The notes below the pieces were generated by a model that was not told the DNA's origin, did no database searches, and was given only the letters and a program-made list of their open reading frames with translations. Below, piece by piece: positions 26,688-36,317 of a DNA stretch of 64,000 nt; position 1 is the stretch's first letter; the number at the start of each line of letters is the position of its first letter. The DNA comes from an uncultured Hyphomicrobium sp. (GTDB lineage Bacteria; Pseudomonadota; Alphaproteobacteria; Rhizobiales; Hyphomicrobiaceae): positions 57,187 to 121,186 of the forward strand of contig NZ_CADEFI010000005.1 of NCBI RefSeq assembly GCF_902826555.1, read 5' to 3'. A program made the translations under genes and the position numbers.

Positions 26688-27530
26688 CTAGATGCCCTGG
26701 CTCGTTCCTGACGGCTGCTCAGCCGGCGGAGCGGCCTGCCCGGATGGCGGCGATGCGGCCTCTGGAGCCTGAGGTTGCGCCGGCTGTGCGGCCGGAGCGT
26801 CCGGCTGAGCGGGAGCGGCCTGCTGCTTGACCTCTTGCGCGCCGCCGCCAGGGGGCATGATCACGCCCGATTTCGGCAACCGCCGCATGACGTAGACGAC
26901 CGTCCCGGCATTGATGTGCTCGGCCAGATGCACAACGTGAGCGTTATGCATACGGAAGCAGCCCGACGACGATGCCGATCCGATGGAGCCCGCGTCGTTC
27001 GTGCCGTGAATGCGATAGAGCGTGCTGCCGAGATAGATCGCCTTGGCTCCGAGCGGATTGTTGAGACCGCCCGTCATGCGCAGCGGCAGGCCGCGCTTGC
27101 GCTGGTGCATCTCCTTGGGCGGGATCCAGTCCGGCCAATCCTCGATCCGCGAAACCTGCTCGACGCCGCTCCAAGCGAAACCCTGCTTGCCGACAGCGAT
27201 CGGGTACATATAGGCGCTGCCGTTCGACAGCGTGTAGTAAAGCTTGCGCCCCGCCGTATCGATCACGATTGAGCCCTGCCGGAAGCCATTCTGGAAGGCC
27301 ACGGTCTGCGGCGTCTTGGGCGAGATCGAGGGCCGCGCGCCGCCCGACGCCAGATCCACAGGCTTGGCGATTGCCGGACCCGCGCCGAGATACGAGGGCT
27401 TTGCCGAGCGCTCAGGTGCCTCACCCCAACTGCCGAACTGAGAGAGCCCCTGTGCCGACGCATCCGAGCCAGCGCCGAAACCCACGAACGCAGCGCTGAA
27501 AGCGAGCGCGCAAAACCTGAAACGCAACAT
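26688..27530 (-). CDS. L,D-transpeptidase (YkuD domain)
   Basis: 280 aa from ATG 27530, which begins a signal peptide (ALAFSAAFVGFGAGSDASAQ); the frame upstream to 27590 adds nothing like the family. Residues about 85-215 form the YkuD domain with YRIHGTNDAGSIGSASSSGCFRMHN; His175 and Cys191 are the likely catalytic pair. Such enzymes form 3-3 crosslinks in peptidoglycan or attach proteins to it in the periplasm. The last 60 residues are a Pro/Ala/Gln-rich tail. The GSxxSxGCxR variant is typical of alphaproteobacterial family members. Confidence 0.93.
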   Translation of the reverse strand: MLRFRFCALAFSAAFVGFGAGSDASAQGLSQFGSWGEAPERSAKPSYLGAGPAIAKPVDLASGGARPSISPKTPQTVAFQNGFRQGSIVIDTAGRKLYYTLSNGSAYMYPIAVGKQGFAWSGVEQVSRIEDWPDWIPPKEMHQRKRGLPLRMTGGLNNPLGAKAIYLGSTLYRIHGTNDAGSIGSASSSGCFRMHNAHVVHLAEHINAGTVVYVMRRLPKSGVIMPPGGGAQEVKQQAAPAQPDAPAAQPAQPQAPEAASPPSGQAAPPAEQPSGTSQGI

Positions 27531-27725
27531 GCCACCAACCTTCTGAAAACCTTGAAACCTATGCCTCACCGCAAAGCGGGAGCCATGCACATGGGCGCAC
27601 TATACTCATCCTTCCAGTCCCGTACAGCAGTCGCGCCGAACATATTGAAAGGCATGGTTCTTCATCAGGCAACGTAGCCAAGCGCCGCGGCGGCATCCCC
27701 GCGCCCAGCCGCCAGAGCCCGCGCA

Positions 27726-28334
27726 TCAATCGTATTTCCGGAACGTGTGCCACGTCCCGTCGGCGCCGATCGCGAGCCGCCACCAGGGCCATTTTTTTGC
27801 GGTCTTCGCCGCTTTTGCGGCCTCCGCCGGCAGCAGGCGATAGAGGTCGACCTCCTCCCCAGGCATCAAGCTGCCGGGCGGCAATTCCGCGAGATAAGGC
27901 CACACGTAGACCGTGGTGTTTTCCGGATCATTGCCGATCGCGAGCCGCGCCGGCGGCAGCGCCAGAACATTGGCGAGGACAGCCAGCACTTCGCGGCCCT
28001 CCCCGTCGGTAGAAATCCGCTTCCAGTAACCGATCGGATCGTCGTTCGCCGCCGGGCCGAAATCGGGCTTGATCTCGTTCCACTCGATGGCGCCCTTGAG
28101 CTCCGCCACGTCGCCGGCATGAACCGCGGCGAGAATCTGCTCGCGCATGTCGATGACGCTTTGCGGCAGCGCGCCGTGATAGGCCCGTTCCTGGGGCTGC
28201 ACGCGATCGGGAGTGGCCTTATCCCCGGCCACGGCCTGAAAGCCCGGCCAATCGCCATAGACAAGAAAGACCACCGCCGTTACCAATAGAACCGTGCCGA
28301 GGCCGACTGTGCCCATCGGCCGCCGAGCGCGCAT
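27726..28334 (-). CDS. Hypothetical protein with N-terminal membrane anchor
   Basis: 202 aa from ATG 28334 (MRARRPMGTVGL), choosing the Met that starts a positively charged stretch and a hydrophobic helix (GTVGLGTVLLVTAVVFLVYG). The remainder looks periplasmic: QPQERAYHGALPQSVIDMREQILAA, EWNEIKPDFG, DDPIGYWKRIS and a C-terminal KKWPWWRLAIGADGTWHTFRKYD. That last pattern suggests a small beta domain of the kind seen in SH3-like proteins, though I cannot name it. Not recognised beyond this. Confidence 0.65.
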   Translation of the reverse strand: MRARRPMGTVGLGTVLLVTAVVFLVYGDWPGFQAVAGDKATPDRVQPQERAYHGALPQSVIDMREQILAAVHAGDVAELKGAIEWNEIKPDFGPAANDDPIGYWKRISTDGEGREVLAVLANVLALPPARLAIGNDPENTTVYVWPYLAELPPGSLMPGEEVDLYRLLPAEAAKAAKTAKKWPWWRLAIGADGTWHTFRKYD

Positions 28335-28523
28335 GGTGAGGGTCCGTTTCCGCTCCGCGCATTTTGAGCCGCGAGCGCGCCGCTTCCCATCGGTAGCGAG
28401 TGAAAGCACCCTTTGTCCGTATCCCATGAATCTCGCTGATCCTTCTTCGAACCCGGTGTGGCCAGGCCCCATTCGAGGTGCAATGCCGCAGTTTCCTAAA
28501 GCGCGGTCGCCGCGGTGGCGCGC

Positions 28524-29183
28524 ATGCAGCTAGTTCCCAACCTGCTCATCATTCCCGTTGGAATTCTGATCGGAATTCTTGTCGCGGCTCCGGTTGGCCC
28601 CGTCAATGTGCTGTGCATCCAGCGAGCGATCGAGCGCGGCTTCTGGGGCGGCCTCGCCGCAGGCATCGGCGCCATGCTCGGCGACGGCTTCATCGCCCTC
28701 TTCGCGAGTCTCGGTGTCGGCGCCATTTCGGGTGCCATCGAATACCATCGCCAAGCCATCCAGATCGTCGGCGGTCTGGCTCTGATCGCGTTCGGCGTCA
28801 GAATGTATGTCGCGCCCCCGCGGCTTGCGAACATTGAGGCCGAGACGGCGGACGGAGCCTCCTTGCGCGACTATGCTTGGGACATTCCGAAAACGTTCTT
28901 CCTCACCATCACCAATCCCGGCGCCGTGCTCGGCTTGTTTGCCATTTTTGGCGGCGTCTCGACGTTCGTCGAGGTGCACAGCTATGTCGACGCGCTGACG
29001 ATGGTGGCGTCGATCATGGGCGGCAGCTTCCTGTGGTGGCTCGGCCTGTCACACCTGATCGGCCGCCTGCGCCATCGCTTCAGCGCTGCGCACCTAGCCT
29101 ACACGAACCGCATCGCGGGTGTGCTGCTGATCGGGTTCGGCGCGCTGCTGGTCGGCGAGATGATGCTGAAAATGCTCGACTGA
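28524..29183 (+). CDS. LysE/RhtB family amino-acid exporter
   Basis: 219 aa from ATG 28524; a GTG at 28515 in frame is an alternative. Six hydrophobic segments. Hallmarks are GILVAAPVGPVNVLCIQRAIERGFWGGLAAGIGA (read in parts) near the N-terminus, the loop KTFFLTITNPGAVL, and a C-terminal helix with AGVLLIGFGALLVGE. The family moves amino acids or other small solutes out of the cell by proton exchange. The substrate cannot be told from sequence. It is a lone gene, divergent from the anchored protein upstream. Confidence 0.88.
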   Translation: MQLVPNLLIIPVGILIGILVAAPVGPVNVLCIQRAIERGFWGGLAAGIGAMLGDGFIALFASLGVGAISGAIEYHRQAIQIVGGLALIAFGVRMYVAPPRLANIEAETADGASLRDYAWDIPKTFFLTITNPGAVLGLFAIFGGVSTFVEVHSYVDALTMVASIMGGSFLWWLGLSHLIGRLRHRFSAAHLAYTNRIAGVLLIGFGALLVGEMMLKMLD

Positions 29184-29276
29184 GCGCCCGCCCGAGGCGC
29201 GGGCCCGGGTCGCATGACGACACCTCAGTTTCGAGCATTGATTGGCGAACGCCTCCTGGGCGCTCAACTTCAAGGA

Positions 29277-29525
29277 CTACTGAACGTTGCGGTCCAGCGT
29301 GAACTCACCCATTTCGATCCGGCGCTCGAGGCCGCCCGCGAGCTTCTTGACGGCGTCCTCGCCGTAAAGCGACACCAGATCCGTCAGCGCCGTAAACAGA
29401 GCCGCATAAGCCATCTGCTCCGGCGCCACGCCACTCTCGGCACCCTCGTCCCAAGCCGCAAGTATGAGGCTCAGTGCCCGAAAACTGAGATCCTCGGACG
29501 TGTTCAGATCGAATTGCGTGTCCAT
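29277..29525 (-). CDS. Small conserved-looking hypothetical protein
   Basis: 82 aa. GGGGGAAGGA precedes the ATG at 29525, a good ribosome site. Acidic, helical sequence (SFRALSLILAAWDEGAESG, MAYAALFTALTDLVSLYGEDAV, LAGGLERRIEMGEF) with no signal or membrane segment. The pattern looks like a folded helical bundle. No family name recognised. Confidence 0.75.
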   Translation of the reverse strand: MDTQFDLNTSEDLSFRALSLILAAWDEGAESGVAPEQMAYAALFTALTDLVSLYGEDAVKKLAGGLERRIEMGEFTLDRNVQ

Positions 29526-29729
29526 CTCGGTCCTTCCCCCAGGAAGCCAAATTGAAATCGCTGGCGAAACCCCCGCGCCCGACGACTCTCAAGCCTTGAG
29601 ACGCTACACCTAACACGTGCGTCCCGCTCGACTAGATGCTGCGGCAATTCACAGTAAACTGCTGGCTACTGGGCGTACCGACCGGCAGACGGCCGACCAT
29701 TCGAGGATCCGGCCGACTTCCATTCAGAT

Positions 29730-30161
29730 TCAGGGCGATCGCGCAGCCAGGCCGTCACCGATCTGGATGCCCTCGGCAAGAAAACGCTCGATGGAGGATT
29801 GGGCCGTCGGCGTGCACGTGACGTAGGTGCGCCGGTAGCTGCGGTAGCCCTGATTGAAGCTGCGCGTCAGTCGCGCGCGGCGAATCGCCGTGCCGCCTTC
29901 GGTGTCCAAAAGCTCTTTCATTTTCTCGCGCCAGAGCTGCCCGTCGTTGGCGCTGCAGAGTTCGCGCAGGTAGTGGACCGCACCCAGGATCTCCGCCAGC
30001 CGCATCAGCTTGTCGTCATAGGGCTTGGCATCCCCAGGCGCCGCCAGCACCGGCGAAAAGCCGCCCGACTGCAGCATTAGGCAGACGACCGCCAGCACCC
30101 CTGCGCCCGAGGCACGACGCGCTGTCCTGCTGGGGCGGCGGCGAGCGTTGGGCTCGGACAT
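29730..30161 (-). CDS. TIGR02301 family protein
   Basis: 143 aa. After a basic N-terminus and a hydrophobic segment ending near LAAPGD (signal peptide), the conserved core KPYDDKLMRLAEILGAVHYLRELC and LTRSFNQGYRSYRRTYVTC follows, as in a Rhizobiales family of unknown function. Two conserved cysteines could pair in the periplasm. It stands alone; the gene at 30398 is transcribed away from it. Confidence 0.85.
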   Translation of the reverse strand: MSEPNARRRPSRTARRASGAGVLAVVCLMLQSGGFSPVLAAPGDAKPYDDKLMRLAEILGAVHYLRELCSANDGQLWREKMKELLDTEGGTAIRRARLTRSFNQGYRSYRRTYVTCTPTAQSSIERFLAEGIQIGDGLAARSP

Positions 30162-30397
30162 CGGCCTTTCTCCTGGTTCGACTGCCTTCTTGCGCCGGAA
30201 TCCGACCTCGTCAAGGCGAACCGGCAGGGCAAGTCACCCCGGGAACCCGAGACGAATCCTGCCGAGCGTTATTTACCAAATTCGCGAGCCTATGGCGCCG
30301 CCACTCGAACGCTGTAAGGTAGGAGGGTATGGTTTTCCGCCTGGGAGCCGGAAAAAGGGGACAAGAGCCCCGCCGCGTCGCGTAAGGGGAGTAAGGG

Positions 30398-32095
30398 ATG
30401 GGGTATCGTGGCGACGATCTGGACCTGAGGACGCCTCAGGCTACTCCGGGGGATTTCGCCGTTTCCCAGCAGTCGGAGCCGTTTGTCACATCGTCGCGCG
30501 CCCGCGCCAGTGCCTCGCGCGCCGCTCCCATCTGGGTCGACGAGACGCTGCTCGACTGCTGCAACCACGCCTATGACGTCGCCTCTGCCCACCGCGCCGA
30601 CGAGGTGCGTCTCGAGCATTTGATCTATGCCCTGACCCGCATCGACGAGGCGGCTGACGCGCTCGAGCACCGTGGCGTCCGCATCGCGAGCCTGCGCCGG
30701 GAAGCCGCCACCGTGATCGCGACGGAGATCCCGGCCGCTCACGGCAACGGCAAGACCAATCCGCGCCGCGCCGAAGCTGTTGAGGATGCCCTGCGTCTGG
30801 CGGCAGCCCACGCAGACCGGCGTCAGGCGCCCGCCGGAGTTCCGGACCTCGTCTACGTCCTCCTCGACAGCGGCATCGAGTTTACGACCCTGCTCAGGGG
30901 ACTGCCCGCAACCGCCCGGCCGGTCGAGTCAGGGCCGGACGGCGATGGCTTCCGCGAGCGTCCCCGCAATGGGCCGTCCGCAAACCAGTCCACCCGCGGC
31001 GTCGCCGCCGACTTCACCGTCACCACCCAGCATTCGCGGATCGACGCCATCGAGCACTCGCTCCGCGCCCTCACCATCGAACTTGCGAACGAGAGAAAGA
31101 TCTTATCGGGAGTGCTGCAAGACCTGCAGCGAGAGCTCATGGCACAACGCGAAGACACGACCCGCCTCGGCGGCATCGCTCAAGAGAGAACCGTGTTCGG
31201 AGATCGTCTGCACAGTCTGGAGCAGGCTTTTCTCGCGGGCCGCAGCCCAGGTTTGGACTCGGGCGTCCTTCAGGATCGCCTCGGGCTTCTCGAGCGGGCC
31301 TTGCAAGGGGAGATCTCCGTCACCCGCGCCGCCGTCGAGGCCCTGGCCGAAAAGCCGGCCGTAGACATCGGCCCGCTTCTCATTCGCCTAGAAACGATCG
31401 AGGCGGCAGCGAGCGCCGAGCGCGAAACCGGCCGGGCAGCCGTCCAGGCTCTCTCGGACGGCATCAAATCCATCGGCGCCGCGGTCGAGCAGCAGCCGGC
31501 TCTCGTCTCCCAGCCCATCGTCGAGCACTTGAACGCGCTGACGGTGACGCGCGACGCCCAGCACGCGGCCGCGACCGACGCACAATCCGAGACCAACAGG
31601 CGCCTCGAGACGTTGGAGCAGGCATTCAACGCCTTCGTGACGCGCGCCGAGAGTGCGTCCGCGTCCGCAGCGCAGGAACGCGCCGAACTGCGCGATCTTT
31701 TGGAGCGCCTGACCGAGCGCAACCAGGACGGCTTCGCAACGCTGGGCGAGAACATCACCCAGGATCTGAGCGAGGTGCACGACGGCCTGACCCGCGTGCA
31801 TTCCGACCACACCGCACTCGCGACGACGCTCGACCGCGAGGCCGAGGGTGCCACCGCTGCGTTTGCCACGCTCACGACCCGCATCGAGACACTCGAGAAA
31901 GCGGCCGGCAGACCGATCGAGATGCTGGAGTCGCTGTCGGCCACGGTCGACAAGATGCACAGGGTCACCGTCGAGAAATACTATCGCCGCAACCGCTTCT
32001 GGTACTGGCTCTTCGGCACCGACGATTGGTTGGCCGCGAGCTGGCCGTCGCAATCGGCCCGCATTACCGAGGAGCTGCGCGCCATCAAGCGCTAG
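30398..32095 (+). CDS. Clp-N-like domain fused to a long coiled-coil protein
   Basis: 565 aa; ATG 30398 follows GGGGAGTAAGGG. Residues about 48-170 look like the double helical repeat found at the N-terminus of ClpA/ClpB (WVDETLLDCCNHAYDVAS, VRLEHLIYALTRIDE, ALRLAAAHADRRQAPAGVPDLVYVLL). No AAA domain, Walker motif or protease follows. About 200-530 is mostly heptad-like coiled coil (ERKILSGVLQDLQRELMAQRE, RLETLEQAFNAF, ITQDLSEVHDGLTRVHSDHTA). The end, YYRRNRFWYWLFGTDDW, is rich in aromatics and may attach to a membrane or partner. Possible role: adaptor or scaffold, unproven. Confidence 0.75.
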   Translation: MGYRGDDLDLRTPQATPGDFAVSQQSEPFVTSSRARASASRAAPIWVDETLLDCCNHAYDVASAHRADEVRLEHLIYALTRIDEAADALEHRGVRIASLRREAATVIATEIPAAHGNGKTNPRRAEAVEDALRLAAAHADRRQAPAGVPDLVYVLLDSGIEFTTLLRGLPATARPVESGPDGDGFRERPRNGPSANQSTRGVAADFTVTTQHSRIDAIEHSLRALTIELANERKILSGVLQDLQRELMAQREDTTRLGGIAQERTVFGDRLHSLEQAFLAGRSPGLDSGVLQDRLGLLERALQGEISVTRAAVEALAEKPAVDIGPLLIRLETIEAAASAERETGRAAVQALSDGIKSIGAAVEQQPALVSQPIVEHLNALTVTRDAQHAAATDAQSETNRRLETLEQAFNAFVTRAESASASAAQERAELRDLLERLTERNQDGFATLGENITQDLSEVHDGLTRVHSDHTALATTLDREAEGATAAFATLTTRIETLEKAAGRPIEMLESLSATVDKMHRVTVEKYYRRNRFWYWLFGTDDWLAASWPSQSARITEELRAIKR

Positions 32096-32115
32096 GATTG
32101 CAACGGGCCTACTGC

Positions 32116-32568
32116 CTACTGCCCCCGCTTCGCCTTCTGCACGGCCAGTTCCAGCGCCTCGAGGAAGCGCGAGCGATCCTGCCGGGTGAACGACGCGTTG
32201 AAGCCGCGGCTCTCTCCCGTCTCGCGCAGGTGCTGATTGAGCTCGCGCATCGCCAGCGCCATGCCGATGCTCGCATCCGTAAACGGCTTGCCCTGGGGCC
32301 CGATGGCCTGCGCGCCGGCTTTGATGCACCGTGCCGCAAGCGGAATGTCGGCCGTCACCGCGATGTCCCCCTTGCCGATCCGCTCCGCAATCCAATCGTC
32401 GGCGGCGTCGGGGCCTTCCGCAACGACCACACGCTCGACCAGCAGGCCCTCCGGCAGCCGCATCCAGGTATTCGACACATAGACGATCTTGAGGCCATGC
32501 CGGTCCGCAACCCGCAACGCCTCCTCCTTCACCGGACAGGCATCGGCATCGACATAAATGACTGTCAC
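32116..32568 (-). CDS. YaiI/YqxD family protein (DUF188)
   Basis: 150 aa from GTG 32568; no ATG exists in the early part, and this start gives the family's usual length and its opening VIYVDADACPVKEE. Other hallmarks are GPDAADDWIAERIGKGDIAVTADIPLA (in parts) and FTDASIGMALAMRELNQHLRE. The family has a PIN-like fold with conserved acidic residues, so nuclease activity is thought possible, but function is unproven. It converges with the coiled-coil gene and diverges from the TetR gene. Confidence 0.93.
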   Translation of the reverse strand: MTVIYVDADACPVKEEALRVADRHGLKIVYVSNTWMRLPEGLLVERVVVAEGPDAADDWIAERIGKGDIAVTADIPLAARCIKAGAQAIGPQGKPFTDASIGMALAMRELNQHLRETGESRGFNASFTRQDRSRFLEALELAVQKAKRGQ

Positions 32569-32644
32569 CTTCTCAACCCCCTGGTCTCGGCCGCCTGCCT
32601 GTTGCCCGCTGCCCGCAGCGTCCGAATAAGCTACACTGCCCTGC

Positions 32645-33286
32645 ATGACCTGGCACAAGGACCGCGGCCCCGGCGCACGCCGCGGCTACCATCATGGAAA
32701 CCTGCGTGAGGCCCTGATCGAGGCCGCGCTGAACCTCATTCGCGAGAAGGGGCCGGGCGGCTTCACTTTTGCCGAGGCCGCACGCGCTGCAGGCGTATCG
32801 CCGGCCGCACCTTATCGCCATTTCCGCGATCGCGACGCCTTGATCGCCGACGTCGCCAAGCGCGGCTTCGAGGCCTTTACGCGCGCGCTCGCCCTCGCCT
32901 GGGACAGCGGACGACCGACACCGCTCAAGGCCTTCAACAGGCTCGGCGGCGCCTATCTCGCTTTCGCCAGCCAGGAACCCGCCTACTTCTCCGCCATGTT
33001 CGAATCCGGTTTGTCCCTCTCCGACTATCCCGAGGTGCAGGCCGAAGGCGACCGCGCGTTCGGCGTCCTGCGCGAAGCCTGCGAGGCGATCATCGCCACG
33101 TTACCCAAGGACCGCCGCCCGCCGCCGCTGATGATGGCGCTGCATATCTGGTCGCTCTCGCACGGCATGGCCGCGCTCTTCGCCCGCGGCGACCAGGCCC
33201 GCCGCCCGATCCCGATGCGTGCGGAGGAGCTGCTCGAAGCCGCCGTGCTGATCTACCTCGACGGCCTCGGCATCGGCGGCCGCTGA
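32645..33286 (+). CDS. TetR/AcrR family transcriptional regulator
   Basis: 213 aa. The N-terminal helix-turn-helix is clear: REALIEAALNLIREKG, TFAEAARAAGVSPAAPYRHFRDRDALIADVAKRGFEAF. The C-terminal part (WHG-like, with LAFASQEPAYFSAMFE and HIWSLSHGMAALFA) is the ligand-binding dimerisation domain. It is divergent from the YaiI gene and convergent with aspS, so its target is not evident from the neighbours. It may regulate itself. Confidence 0.92.
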   Translation: MTWHKDRGPGARRGYHHGNLREALIEAALNLIREKGPGGFTFAEAARAAGVSPAAPYRHFRDRDALIADVAKRGFEAFTRALALAWDSGRPTPLKAFNRLGGAYLAFASQEPAYFSAMFESGLSLSDYPEVQAEGDRAFGVLREACEAIIATLPKDRRPPPLMMALHIWSLSHGMAALFARGDQARRPIPMRAEELLEAAVLIYLDGLGIGGR

Positions 33287-33288
33287 TT

Positions 33289-35151
33289 TTACTTCTTCTC
33301 CGGCGCCACGACGCGGATGGAGAGCTCGCGCAGCTGCTTCGGAGACACCTCGCTCGGCGCACCCATGAGCAGATCGTTGGCCTGCTGGTTCATCGGGAAC
33401 AGCGCCACGTCGCGCACCGTGGTGCAGCCCGTGAGCAGCATCACCATGCGCTCGATACCGGCCGCCATGCCGCCATGCGGCGGGGCGCCATACTGGAACG
33501 CGCGGTACATGCCGCCGAAGCGCGCCTCGACCTCGGCGCGGCCGAGCCCGGTGATCTCGAACGCCTTCACCATCGTCTCGGGGCTGTGGTTGCGCACCGA
33601 GCCGGACGCGATCTCGTAGCCGTTGCAGACGATGTCGTACTGGTTGGCCTTGAGGGCGAGCAGCGCCTCGCGCCCCTCCTTTTCGGCCGCCTCGAGCGCC
33701 TCGCGGCCGCCTTTCGGCATGGAGAACGGATTGTGCGAGAAATCGATCTTCTTCTCGTCCTCGTTCCACTCGTAGAACGGGAAGTCGACGATCCACGCAA
33801 ACGCGAAGCGGCCCTGATCGACGAGCTTGAGCTCGCGCCCGACCTCGTCGCGGGCAAGACCCGCGAACTTGTAGAAGCGTGCCGGATCGCCCGCCGTGAA
33901 GAAGCACGCGTCGCCCGTCTTGAGCCCCATCTGCGCCTGGATAGCCGCGGCCCGCTCGGCGCCGATGTTCTTGGCGATCGGCCCGGCGCCCGCCGCGCCC
34001 TCGTCCTCGCGCCAGAAAATGTAGCCGAGACCCGGCTGGCCTTCCTTCTGCGCCCAGGCGTTCATGCGATCGCAGAACGCACGGCTCCCGCCGGCCGGTG
34101 CGGGGATCGCCCACACCCGCACTTTCGGGTCCTTCTCGATCATGCCCGCGAAGACCTTGAAACCCGAGCCGCGGAAATGCTCCGTCACGTCGGCCATCTC
34201 GATCGGGTTTCTGAGATCCGGCTTGTCGCTGCCGTACTTCGCGATCGCCGTGTCATAGGGAATGCGCGCCCAACCGCGGTCGACCGCTTTGCCGTCCGCG
34301 AACTCCTCGTAGAGATCCGTGAGGATCGGCTCCATGGTCCGGAAGATGTCTTCCTGCTCGACGAAGCTCATTTCGAGGTCGAGCTGGTAGAATTCGCCGG
34401 GCAGCCGGTCCGCGCGCGGATCTTCGTCGCGGAAGCACGGTGCGATCTGGAAATACCGGTCGAAGCCGGAGACCATCAGCAGCTGCTTGTACTGCTGCGG
34501 CGCCTGCGGAAGCGCGTAGAACTTCCCGGCATGGATGCGCGACGGAACGAGGAAGTCGCGCGCGCCTTCGGGCGACGAGGCCGTCAGGATGGGCGTCGGA
34601 AACTCGTTGAAGCCCGCGTCGTGCATCCGCTGCCGGATCGAGCGCGTGATCGCGAGCCGCTTCATGATAATGGCGTGCAGCGTCTCGCGACGCAGGTCGA
34701 GGAAGCGATAAGTGAGCCGCAGGTCCTCGGGATAGTCCGGCTCGCCGAACACCGGCACCGGAAGCTCCTTGGCCTCCGAGAGCACCTCGATCTCGGTCGC
34801 ATAGACCTCGACCTCACCCGTCGGCAGCTCGGCATTGGTCGTGCCGTCCGGACGCTTGCGCACGAGGCCGTCGACACGGATCACCCATTCCGAACGAACG
34901 GCTTCCGCGCCCTTGAAGGCCGCACTGTCCGGGTCGGCCACGACCTGGGTCAACCCGTAATGGTCCCGAAGATCGATGAACAGCACGCCGCCATGGTCGC
35001 GGACGCGATGCACCCAGCCCGAAAGACGCGCCGAGGTACCGATATCCGAGCTTCTGAGCGCCCCGCAGGTGTGCGAGCGATAGCGATGTAGCTTGCCGCC
35101 GCCCGCACCCGCCTGGCTTTCACCTGCCGCTGCTTTCTTACCCGCTGCCAT
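33289..35151 (-). CDS. aspS: Aspartyl-tRNA synthetase
   Basis: 620 aa, bacterial class II type with a GAD insertion. The N-terminal OB anticodon domain has [22 protein letters not shown]; motif 2 is [26 protein letters not shown] in pieces; motif 3 is [18 protein letters not shown]-terminal extension after motif 3 ends PEKK. In this group of bacteria the enzyme is often non-discriminating and also charges tRNA-Asn, but that is not decidable here. It converges with the TetR gene, 2 bp apart. Confidence 0.97.
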   Translation of the reverse strand: MAAGKKAAAGESQAGAGGGKLHRYRSHTCGALRSSDIGTSARLSGWVHRVRDHGGVLFIDLRDHYGLTQVVADPDSAAFKGAEAVRSEWVIRVDGLVRKRPDGTTNAELPTGEVEVYATEIEVLSEAKELPVPVFGEPDYPEDLRLTYRFLDLRRETLHAIIMKRLAITRSIRQRMHDAGFNEFPTPILTASSPEGARDFLVPSRIHAGKFYALPQAPQQYKQLLMVSGFDRYFQIAPCFRDEDPRADRLPGEFYQLDLEMSFVEQEDIFRTMEPILTDLYEEFADGKAVDRGWARIPYDTAIAKYGSDKPDLRNPIEMADVTEHFRGSGFKVFAGMIEKDPKVRVWAIPAPAGGSRAFCDRMNAWAQKEGQPGLGYIFWREDEGAAGAGPIAKNIGAERAAAIQAQMGLKTGDACFFTAGDPARFYKFAGLARDEVGRELKLVDQGRFAFAWIVDFPFYEWNEDEKKIDFSHNPFSMPKGGREALEAAEKEGREALLALKANQYDIVCNGYEIASGSVRNHSPETMVKAFEITGLGRAEVEARFGGMYRAFQYGAPPHGGMAAGIERMVMLLTGCTTVRDVALFPMNQQANDLLMGAPSEVSPKQLRELSIRVVAPEKK

Positions 35152-35332
35152 GTGCCGAGAGTTCCGCCTGAGACCGCTTTGAAGTGGCGGAAAAGCGCAT
35201 GCCGCCCCCCCAAAGTCAAGCTTTGGAGGCCACCGGCCAGAGGCGGATTGAACAGCGTTGATTGTGAGCCGCCTTTGGCCCGTCGCACGGCTGCCGGAGC
35301 AATCCCGCGCAATCTCCTGAAACCGGAGATGA

Positions 35333-35866
35333 TCAGCCCATGGCCAACATCGCGAACCAAACCATCAAGGACGCGGCGAACAGGCCGACACTTAGCTTGA
35401 GCTTCCAGGACACGTCCCGGAAATCCCTTTCAAGCGTGCCGAGTTCGGTCAAACGACGGCTGACCGCTTCAAAATTCTGAAAAGCGTGATAATCGCCCTT
35501 TGAATTTCCGTCGATTGTATCAAACCGGGATTTCAAATAGTCAAATCGGCGCGACAATTCCTCGACCTTGGCTGTGCGTGTTTTATGCTCGCGATCGAGA
35601 AATTCCGAAAACCAATACCCGCGCGAGGCCTCGTCTCGAAGTTCGGCAATATCGCCCTTCATGAGTTCCAGATCGCGCCCCAGAGACTTCATCTCGAGAC
35701 TCATCTGGTCGAGCTTGACGGCTGTCTCGGCGACGAATGCATCGCGCGCGATAAGCTGCACGGCGGCACCGCTGGCCGCCCTCTCGAAGGCTTGCCCTTC
35801 AAAGAGATAGCGTTGGATCGCGGAAGGTCGGGTACCGACCGGCCTATTCCTGCCCAGCTCTTGCAC
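35333..35866 (-). CDS. Hypothetical coiled-coil protein with C-terminal membrane anchor
   Basis: 177 aa from GTG 35866, supported by TAGGAG 6-7 nt upstream. The middle is a charged coiled coil ([53 protein letters not shown]). A single hydrophobic segment ([21 protein letters not shown]) ends the chain, giving a tail-anchored layout. The codon use and lower GC around it (with the AT-richer region beyond) differ from the neighbours. Not recognised; the gene may be lineage-specific. Confidence 0.7.
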   Translation of the reverse strand: MQELGRNRPVGTRPSAIQRYLFEGQAFERAASGAAVQLIARDAFVAETAVKLDQMSLEMKSLGRDLELMKGDIAELRDEASRGYWFSEFLDREHKTRTAKVEELSRRFDYLKSRFDTIDGNSKGDYHAFQNFEAVSRRLTELGTLERDFRDVSWKLKLSVGLFAASLMVWFAMLAMG

Positions 35867-36317
35867 AACAAACTCCTACGCCACGCGACAACGATCGCAG
35901 CACTCGCAAAAGACCGCGCACGCACAAATCGCAAGCGCGCCTTTCTTTGGACTTTGGAGCTTCGCGAAATCGACCGCCGACAAATCGGGCCGGAATTGAC
36001 GTTAAAATTAGCGCCAAATTCCAGATAACTTCGCCTCTTGCGAAGAACGCTCGAAATCAACCCGCATCTTGCAGATTTTATACATCAGACGCGATTTCTT
36101 GACCAGACGTTGGTCGCGCGGAATTTACGGTTTTGAAGAATTTTTATTGGGACAAAGCCACGGCATCCGACGCTCAGCGCACCGCGCAACAAGCGATCGG
36201 ATCCGCGCCGCCAAGCGCGTTGCCCGCGGCATGTCTGCGCCCCCAAGCGAAGAAAATGCATTCTCCACCGAACGAACTAGCGACAGTGGCACCGACCGTG
36301 TCTATAACCGTCGCGCA
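35867..36317. other. AT-richer intergenic region before rnd
   Basis: About 450 bp with no supported gene. It is clearly less GC-rich than the surroundings (for example GACGTTAAAATTAGCGCC near 35999 and TTTTGAAGAATTTTTATT near 36131). CTTCGC/GCGAAG at about 36028-36044 forms a short hairpin. A frame in phase with rnd stays open back to 36069; a possible ATG at 36231 in that frame would add about 30 residues to RNase D, but no ribosome site supports it. Confidence 0.45.

Noticed and set aside
33475..35091. 538-codon open frame opposite aspS
   Set aside because: Entirely inside aspS on the other strand, with repetitive Arg/Leu/Ala composition typical of antisense frames.
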